Source of the DNA: Cytophaga aurantiaca DSM 3654
Lineage (GTDB): Bacteria; Bacteroidota; Bacteroidia; Cytophagales; Cytophagaceae
Reading direction: 5' to 3'
DNA length: 64,000 nt
Assembly: GCF_000379725.1 (NCBI RefSeq)
Contig: NZ_KB903662.1
Coordinates: 3,144-67,143, forward strand
How positions within the stretch are numbered: position 1 is the stretch's first letter; each line of letters starts with the position of its first letter. Below the pieces are notes generated by a model. The model saw only the letters and a program-made list of their open reading frames with translations. It made no database searches and was not told the origin of the DNA. Positions 58,940-64,000 of this stretch are shown here, piece by piece. A program made the position numbers and the translations under genes.

Positions 58940-59623
58940 ATGTCAACCGATATATCTCTCATTCTTTCTAAAGACGGTTCACACACCTTATACAATCCAA
59001 TATTGAATGAAACCTATCATTCAAAAAATGGTGCTCTACAGGAATCCATTCATGTGTACATTGAATATGGCTTGCTTGCATTCAGTGACCAAACAAATGT
59101 AGCAGTATTGGAAGTAGGCTTTGGTACAGGGCTCAATGCTTTGCTTACCTGGAACAAAGCCGAAGAGTTGCGGTTAAAAGTAGAATACCATACCCTCGAG
59201 CCATTTCCGTTAAGTAAAGAAATAACAGATCAGTTGAATTATCCTGCTCTCATGCACGAACCTATGGCAACAGAGCGGTTTAAGAAAATTCACGAATGTG
59301 CATGGGAAGAAAAAATAGTTTTATCTGAATATTTTACGATATACAAATACAAAGCTACACTTGAAGAAAAGAGCTTGCCTGTAAACAAATTTGATGTTTG
59401 CTATTTTGATGCTTTTGCTCCCAATCATCAGGAAGATGTATGGAGAGAAGAAAACTTTAGAAAGGTTTTCGATAGTTTGGTTGATGGAGGAATTCTTACA
59501 ACATACTGTGCACAATCTAATTTTAAAAGAACATTGAAAGCAGTAGGTTTTACTGTAGAGAAGTTGAAAGGCCCGTTGTATAAGAAAGAGATGACGTGGG
59601 GAAGAAAATTAAATTCCAAATAA
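58940..59623 (+). CDS. mnmD: tRNA 5-methylaminomethyl-2-thiouridine methyltransferase (MnmD)
   Basis: It methylates the aminomethyl group of mnm5s2U at tRNA wobble position 34 using SAM. The 227-residue protein corresponds to the N-terminal methyltransferase part of MnmC alone; the FAD-dependent C-terminal part is missing, so it is the stand-alone MnmD form. Motifs: YHSKNGALQESIHVYIE near residue 27, VAVLEVGFGTGLNALLTWNK near 55, and VCYFDAFAPNHQEDVWREEN near 152. The end, YKKEMTWGRKLN, is typical. The ATG at 58940 is preferred over an upstream TTG. Confidence 0.93.
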   Translation: MSTDISLILSKDGSHTLYNPILNETYHSKNGALQESIHVYIEYGLLAFSDQTNVAVLEVGFGTGLNALLTWNKAEELRLKVEYHTLEPFPLSKEITDQLNYPALMHEPMATERFKKIHECAWEEKIVLSEYFTIYKYKATLEEKSLPVNKFDVCYFDAFAPNHQEDVWREENFRKVFDSLVDGGILTTYCAQSNFKRTLKAVGFTVEKLKGPLYKKEMTWGRKLNSK

Positions 59624-59657
59624 CAAAAGGCAAATTCGCCGCGGCGAACCAAAAAGC

Positions 59658-59736
59658 AAACCTATAAGGTTTTCTAATTAGTAAAGTTGTTATATAAATA
59701 TACATGAGGTGATCGAAAGATAAACCTTATAAGTTT
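59658..59736 (-). repeat. 79-bp element, copy 1 (inverted orientation)
   Basis: Arms AAACCTATAAGGTTTT and TAAACCTTATAAGTTT flank a centre with TGAGGTGATCG. On the minus strand the centre reads CGATCACCTCA, as in the copy at 61318. See the copies at 61318-61395 and 63100-63178. Confidence 0.75.
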
Positions 59737-59872
59737 TTTGCATTAACAATTTGCAGTACATTTTTTTTAACATGCGATTCATGTAACTATTCTACTTAAT
59801 AGTACAACACCTGCTAGTTTTAATAACCTCACCTTACAGCGTAGCAATTCTGCTACTGTAAATTGAAAAAAT

Positions 59873-60097
59873 ATGTTCTACGATGGTTATCACCTAGCTG
59901 GAATGCACCTGTTTTGGTGGTTTGTTTGGCTGTTATTTATTTTCTGGATGTTTGCATCACCCTATTCTATTATGGGTTATAGAATGTTGAAGTATTCTTC
60001 TATGGATATTTTAAAAAGAAGGCTTGCTTCTGGCGAAATCAGTAACGATGAGTATCATGAAAAGAAAAGGATACTTGAATTGCCTTTAACAAAATAA
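59873..60097 (+). CDS. SHOCT-domain membrane protein
   Basis: A 74-residue protein. A long hydrophobic segment (about 10-35, HLFWWFVWLLFIFWMFASPY) is rich in tryptophan and phenylalanine. The C-terminal part matches the SHOCT motif: DILKRRLASGEISNDEYHEK, i.e. iLk.r.a.GEI...Ey.e. Such proteins are small oligomerising membrane or nucleic-acid-associated proteins. Function is unknown here. The start is the ATG at 59873, and a dispersed-element cluster follows the gene. Confidence 0.85.
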   Translation: MFYDGYHLAGMHLFWWFVWLLFIFWMFASPYSIMGYRMLKYSSMDILKRRLASGEISNDEYHEKKRILELPLTK

Positions 60098-60152
60098 GGG
60101 AGAATATAAAGAGTAAACATTCTTTCTTATTTGATCTTAAAAATACTATTCT

Positions 60153-60185
60153 GGCACCAGTCTTAGCGTAGCTGTGACTGGTGCC
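60153..60185. repeat. Perfect GGCACCAGTC hairpin
   Basis: GGCACCAGTC and GACTGGTGCC are perfect 10-base arms around a 13-base loop. It lies in the gap between the convergent SHOCT and ridA genes and may act as a terminator, although no T-run follows directly. Confidence 0.65.
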
Positions 60186-60216
60186 TATTCTTTGAAAGTC
60201 TTTGACTGTATTTTCT

Positions 60217-60267
60217 CTCGCGCCAGTCTTCAGACTGGTGTGTTTCATTCCGCAGTCTTCGACTGCA
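60217..60267. repeat. Twin-palindrome element, copy 2
   Basis: CTCGCGCCAGTCTTCAGACT is followed by GGTGTGTTTCATTCCGCAGT and CTTCGACTGCA. It matches the element at 25807-25857 over most of its length. Confidence 0.72.
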
Positions 60268-60287
60268 TTTATCAAAAAAATCTTAAA

Positions 60288-60692
60288 TCATTTTTTAAAA
60301 GCGACGGCTTCAATCTCAACCAGATAATCCGGGTTTGCTAAACCTGAAACAATGATTCCTGAAATAACCGGAGGGTTTTTCAGCTTTTTCAAAAAGCCTT
60401 GCGCGCCTTCAAATCCTTTGCGTACATCTTGTCCCTGTACAATGTAAATGTTCAGTTTAAACAGATGATCTAATGTAGCATCCGCAGCTTTTAATGCGAT
60501 CTCTACGTTTTTTAATGCATGCTCCGTTTGTAGTTTAATATCACCTTTGCCAATTATTTCAAGATCTTTTGTGATGGCATTTTGTCCGCCGATGTAGATC
60601 GTTTCACCGCTGCCCTTGGTAATGGCAACCTGAGAGAAGGCCGGATTTTTTAATAATGTATCCGGACTGATAAATTCGATGTTGTTTTCCAT
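60288..60692 (-). CDS. RidA family protein (YjgF/YER057c/UK114)
   Basis: A 134-residue trimeric deaminase-type protein. Family features: SGETIYIGGQNAITKDLEII near residue 25 (GGQ motif), LQTEHALKNVEIALKAADAT near 55, LFKLNIYIVQGQDV near 77, and ISGIIVSGLANPDYLVEIEA near 112. The position equivalent to the conserved catalytic arginine (RxxV.V..L) is I..IIVSGL here, so an arginine is lacking at the usual site. It may therefore not be a true 2-aminoacrylate deaminase. A heptanucleotide tandem repeat lies 8 bases upstream of its ATG. Confidence 0.88.
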   Translation of the reverse strand: MENNIEFISPDTLLKNPAFSQVAITKGSGETIYIGGQNAITKDLEIIGKGDIKLQTEHALKNVEIALKAADATLDHLFKLNIYIVQGQDVRKGFEGAQGFLKKLKNPPVISGIIVSGLANPDYLVEIEAVAFKK

Positions 60693-60700
60693 AGCTTATA

Positions 60701-60769
60701 TGAATTATGAATTATGAATTATGAATTATGAATTATGAATTATGAATTATGAATTATGAATTATGAATT
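60701..60769. repeat. Heptanucleotide tandem repeat (TGAATTA)
   Basis: TGAATTA is repeated nine times exactly, with a tenth copy matching at its first six bases (69 bp). It starts 8 bases from the ridA ATG. The number of units is likely variable. Confidence 0.93.
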
Positions 60770-60865
60770 TCGATATGTTGCTGGTTATATATATTACATC
60801 ATTTCGCTTAATATTTTATTAATTCAGACGATATTATATTTCTGAAATAATTCCGATATTCAACT

Positions 60866-61294
60866 ATGAAACTGACAGACGGTACACATACAACTAATTA
60901 TTTCGACGCGTTTATTGAAGTCGCAGAAGATATCAAACTTGATGCGGCAAAAATACCGGAAGAAAAGAATGGGAAGAAAACCATTGCTTCTATGCAGTTT
61001 GATATGCTGTCAAAGAAACCTTATAAATATACTTCAGATGAGGTATTGTTTCAAATTCATGCAGATCGCAATGATCTGACAAAAGCTGAATACGAAGAAG
61101 CACGGGCACAGCTCTTTTCCAAGGGACAGGCTTGTTTCAGAGCATCGCCTTTAACCAAGCAATATGGTTTTGGTGTACACTTTGATCATAAAGGAAGGAT
61201 GGCACTCTATGGAATGGAGACAAAAGAATATCAGCAGTTGCTGAAAGATAAAAGTATCCAAAAAGTAAAAGCAATGCGGAGCGCGAGGAAGTGA
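60866..61294 (+). CDS. DUF6157-like protein
   Basis: A 142-residue cytoplasmic protein. HTTNYFDAFIEVAEDIKLDA near residue 8, QFDMLSKKPYKYTSDEVLFQ near 44 and FSKGQACFRASPLTKQYGFG near 88 match a small conserved family of unknown function (DUF6157, from memory), which is widespread in Bacteroidota, Firmicutes and others. The conserved basic and acidic residues suggest a small-molecule or nucleic acid binding role, but nothing is shown. The start ATG is at 60866, and the 79-bp element copy 2 follows the gene. Confidence 0.82.
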   Translation: MKLTDGTHTTNYFDAFIEVAEDIKLDAAKIPEEKNGKKTIASMQFDMLSKKPYKYTSDEVLFQIHADRNDLTKAEYEEARAQLFSKGQACFRASPLTKQYGFGVHFDHKGRMALYGMETKEYQQLLKDKSIQKVKAMRSARK

Positions 61295-61317
61295 TGTTTT
61301 CAGTCCTTTCAACTTTT

Positions 61318-61395
61318 AAACCTCCAAGGTTTTGTATCGATCACCTCAGGTGTAATAAAATAGATCAACCACTAAAAAGAAAACCTTGGAGGTTT
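61318..61395 (+). repeat. 78-bp element, copy 2
   Basis: AAACCTCCAAGGTTTT and AAAACCTTGGAGGTTT are perfect 16-base arms. The centre carries CGATCACCTCAGGTG and ends ACTAAAAAG before the right arm. Confidence 0.85.
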
Positions 61396-61409
61396 CGTTT
61401 GTTAAATCA

Positions 61410-61856
61410 TCACCCAAACGGATAATAAAAGTGCGTCACCTTCGTAGACAAAGCTCCCGTTGATCTGTAAAAATCCAGTGCATGTTCATCTGCATCTTCG
61501 GCCTGAACAAATATTTCTTCTACATCAAGTTCTTTGCAGTAATCGGTAATGCCAAGAATTAATTTTTTACCTACGCCTTTGCGTTGATATTTTTTAAGCA
61601 CTGCTATATCGTAAATGTATACCAACGGCGCTTCTGAATAATATTGCGTCAGACTGTAGGCTGTAAGTCCGCCGATAATCTCACCTTCATGCACAGCAAC
61701 AAAAACAAAGAAATCGTCTTTTTGTAATAACTCTTCCAGATGTTTATTGCCCGGCAGTTTGAAATCTTTCATTTCAAATACTTCTTCAAATACATCGATC
61801 AGTTCGATGAATTCTTCTATTTGATAGGAGCCGAGTTTTTGGATTTCAATGCGCAC
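61410..61856 (-). CDS. GNAT family N-acetyltransferase
   Basis: A 148-residue acetyltransferase resembling the AAC(3)-I-like branch of GNAT. EFIELIDVFEEVFEMKDFKL near residue 16 begins the family core. The acetyl-CoA site is VYIYDIAVLKKYQRKGVGKK near 84 (R.xGxGK), followed by VEEIFVQAEDADEHALDFYR, with STGA and the C-terminal THFYYPF. The resemblance to aminoglycoside acetyltransferases is at the fold level; I do not claim antibiotic resistance. The start is the ATG at 61856. Confidence 0.88.
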   Translation of the reverse strand: MRIEIQKLGSYQIEEFIELIDVFEEVFEMKDFKLPGNKHLEELLQKDDFFVFVAVHEGEIIGGLTAYSLTQYYSEAPLVYIYDIAVLKKYQRKGVGKKLILGITDYCKELDVEEIFVQAEDADEHALDFYRSTGALSTKVTHFYYPFG

Positions 61857-61910
61857 GTAAGTGTTAAGTTTAGAATGTAAAGTGTAATCGAATTATATTT
61901 ATTAAAGCTT

Positions 61911-62237
61911 TCATTTAGATAATTTAACAAGCATCAATATCAAAATAAATACAAAGCAAATGAAATAGATAAGTGACAATATGATTTTTGATTTTTTCAT
62001 ATTGTAAATTCTCTGAAACAAAGCAATAATCCACGTAAAGGTATAGAGCGTATTGAAAATGATCAATATGACCAGCATAAGCATATTGGAATTCAGCGAA
62101 AAAAATCCATCATCATCTGTATTGGATGACATTGTTGGTAGCGGCTGAGAACTCAATAACAGCATGAAAGAAATAATGATAATATTCATCGGTATTCGAT
62201 GAATTTCCCAAAACAAAATCTTTTTATACCATCTCAT
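61911..62237 (-). CDS. Small membrane protein, paralogue A
   Basis: A 108-residue protein starting MRWYKKILFWEIHRIPMNII, with three hydrophobic segments (about 16-28, 50-72, 82-105). It is a paralogue of the gene at 62718-63062: both share KILFWEIHRIP and the order of helices. No known family is recognised. An orphan HigA-type antitoxin gene lies between the two copies, and a 68-bp palindromic element separates this copy from it. Confidence 0.7.
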   Translation of the reverse strand: MRWYKKILFWEIHRIPMNIIIISFMLLLSSQPLPTMSSNTDDDGFFSLNSNMLMLVILIIFNTLYTFTWIIALFQRIYNMKKSKIILSLIYFICFVFILILMLVKLSK

Positions 62238-62302
62238 AAAAAAGTTTATTTAGAGTTGTTCGGTTATTTCGAACACCAGTTAGGAGTTATAAATCCCACG
62301 CC

Positions 62303-62370
62303 GTTGTTGGTGTTTCGGCCAGAACAAATATAAAAATAATGAACAAATATTCAAGCCGATCACCAACAAC
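62303..62370. repeat. 68-bp GTTGTTGG palindromic element, copy 2
   Basis: GTTGTTGGTGTTTCGGCC and GCCGATCACCAACAAC flank a centre of 34 bases, the same centre length as in copy 1 at 19259. Both centres start near a CAG and contain TGAAC. Confidence 0.78.
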
Positions 62371-62389
62371 TGATGGCTGGTGATTAATT

Positions 62390-62680
62390 CTAAGCCACTA
62401 CTTTTTTAATCGCTTTTAACTCCTCGACTATCAACTGGCTTTCTTCTTCTATATCATAATCATCCTGCAAGCCAAGCCAGAACTTAGGACTGTTGCCAAA
62501 GTATTTGCTTAGACGTAAAGCAGTATCTGCAGTGATACGTCTGCGGCCTTTGGTAATTTCACTCACACGTGTTTGCGGAATGCCGATTTCTTTCGCTAAT
62601 CTATAAGAAGTAATTTCCATGGGAATTAAAAACTCTTCCATCAATACTTCTCCGGGATGAATGTTTGGTAGCTTTTTCAT
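62390..62680 (-). CDS. HigA family antitoxin-type regulator (orphan)
   Basis: A 96-residue XRE-type DNA-binding protein of the HigA family. PNIHPGEVLMEEFLIPMEIT, then SYRLAKEIGIPQTRVSEITK, and RRRITADTALRLSKYFGNSP, ending FWLGLQDDYDIEEE. This pattern is diagnostic for HigA. The RNase toxin HigB is normally encoded just upstream; here that space is only 37 bases and holds no HigB, so this antitoxin lacks its toxin in this window. It may regulate a distant toxin or other genes. Confidence 0.92.
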   Translation of the reverse strand: MKKLPNIHPGEVLMEEFLIPMEITSYRLAKEIGIPQTRVSEITKGRRRITADTALRLSKYFGNSPKFWLGLQDDYDIEEESQLIVEELKAIKKVVA

Positions 62681-62717
62681 ACGTTTTTGTTTCGATCAGA
62701 ATGAATTCAAAAATATT

Positions 62718-63062
62718 TTAATAAAAAATAAAAGCAAGTAAATATCTTAAAATTGGTTCAGTAAAGAAGGACAGCAGGCAAATAAAATAGATAATCAATA
62801 AAATGATCACTGAATATTTGCGAGTATTGATAGTTAAGAACAATGAGATGATCCAAGTAAATGTATATAGAATATTGAAAATAGTCAGAAGGTACAGAAT
62901 GATAATCTGTATTATATTATAATCATTGAAATATACATTATCAGCTGGGATTGATGAAACTGAAGAAAATAAATGAAATCCGAAGAAAATCATTAAACAG
63001 ATAATGATGTTCAGCGGTATCCGATGGATTTCCCAGAATAAAATCTTTTTATACCATTTCAT
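62718..63062 (-). CDS. Small membrane protein, paralogue B
   Basis: A 114-residue protein starting MKWYKKILFWEIHRIPLNII with hydrophobic segments at about 18-30, 45-72 and 82-108. It closely matches paralogue A at its N-terminus and in layout, but diverges downstream. Its family is unknown. It ends 37 bases before the HigA gene on the same strand, so these genes could be cotranscribed. Confidence 0.7.
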   Translation of the reverse strand: MKWYKKILFWEIHRIPLNIIICLMIFFGFHLFSSVSSIPADNVYFNDYNIIQIIILYLLTIFNILYTFTWIISLFLTINTRKYSVIILLIIYFICLLSFFTEPILRYLLAFIFY

Positions 63063-63099
63063 AAAAATGATGTTAATAACCGCTAATCAAGCAACGCAA

Positions 63100-63178
63100 A
63101 ACCCTCCAAGGGTTTGATTCCATCACCTCGTATATAATTATTATGAGGGTATTTCTAATAAGAAACCCTTGGAGGATT
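63100..63178 (+). repeat. 79-bp element, copy 3
   Basis: AACCCTCCAAGGGTTT and AAACCCTTGGAGGATT pair with one mismatch. The centre contains CATCACCTC, with CTAATAAG before the right arm, as in other copies. It lies between hemB and paralogue B. Confidence 0.82.
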
Positions 63179-63198
63179 CATTAGTTGAGTAAGCCTCC

Positions 63199-64000
<802 letters not shown>

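Noticed and set aside
60701-60769. Possible CRISPR array
   Set aside because: The units are 7 bases without spacers; this is a simple tandem repeat. No cas genes are present in the window.
61410-61856. Aminoglycoside resistance gene
   Set aside because: The protein is a general GNAT acetyltransferase with only fold-level similarity to AAC(3)-I; no resistance-specific evidence is visible.

Overview
The window reads as a stretch of core chromosome from a bacterium of the phylum Bacteroidota. It looks most like a Cytophaga-type member of the Cytophagales; I suspect Cytophaga hutchinsonii or a close relative, but this is inference from gene families, not a database match. The base composition is AT-rich. 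There is a TonB-dependent receptor with a carboxypeptidase-regulatory-like domain followed by DUF4249 lipoproteins, Bacteroidota-type outer-membrane proteins, ECF sigma factors, and promoters of the TTG-N20-TAnnTTTG type (clearest before ahcY). I saw no rRNA, tRNA, intact insertion sequence, prophage or CRISPR array.

Layout. 1-6.5 kb: an ECF sigma/anti-sigma pair, an O-antigen-ligase-like protein and four glycosyltransferases (lipopolysaccharide or surface glycan assembly). 6.8-15 kb: ahcY, a DUF4421-like outer-membrane protein, birA divergent from rsfS-ftsH, then a LUD-domain protein, an LpxH-like hydrolase and a secreted protein. 15-19.5 kb: a TonB-dependent receptor and two tandem DUF4249 lipoproteins. 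19.5-25.7 kb: a lipid kinase, a beta-barrel protein and LptD, divergent from an amidase and an MCE-domain protein (cell-envelope functions). 26-35 kb: carboxyltransferase, SirB1-like protein, MsrB, FkbM methyltransferase, thioredoxin-fold protein, phosphopantetheinyl transferase, WD40 protein, DivIVA, FolB and a HesB/IscA-like protein. 35-46 kb: pheA plus an aminotransferase, an SPFH protein, a flavin reductase, a small two-gene module, a cation/proton antiporter with a candidate structured leader, a MiaE-like protein, a flavoprotein and a methyltransferase. 46-54.7 kb: a helical secreted protein, the Prc protease, a tiny lipoprotein, and a second ECF sigma factor overlapping an unusual anti-sigma/beta-barrel protein. 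54.7-60 kb: sulfate activation (cysC-cysD-cysN, with cysQ divergent), a Crp-like winged helix and MnmD. 60-64 kb: RidA, a DUF6157-like protein, a GNAT protein, an orphan HigA between two paralogous membrane proteins, and the 3' part of hemB.

Two themes stand out. First, many genes serve the envelope: glycan and lipid A synthesis, LptD, MCE, amidase, SPFH, TonB receptor, and two sigma/anti-sigma circuits. Second, the intergenic DNA is unusually rich in short palindromic dispersed elements. At least six families are visible inside this one window. They include a 78-79 bp element whose arms vary in sequence while staying paired, and a repeat that supplies the stop codons of several genes. The most interesting single loci are the sigma factor/trans-envelope anti-sigma candidate at 50.5-53.3 kb and the compact pseudoknot-like leader just 5' of the antiporter at 41.66 kb.
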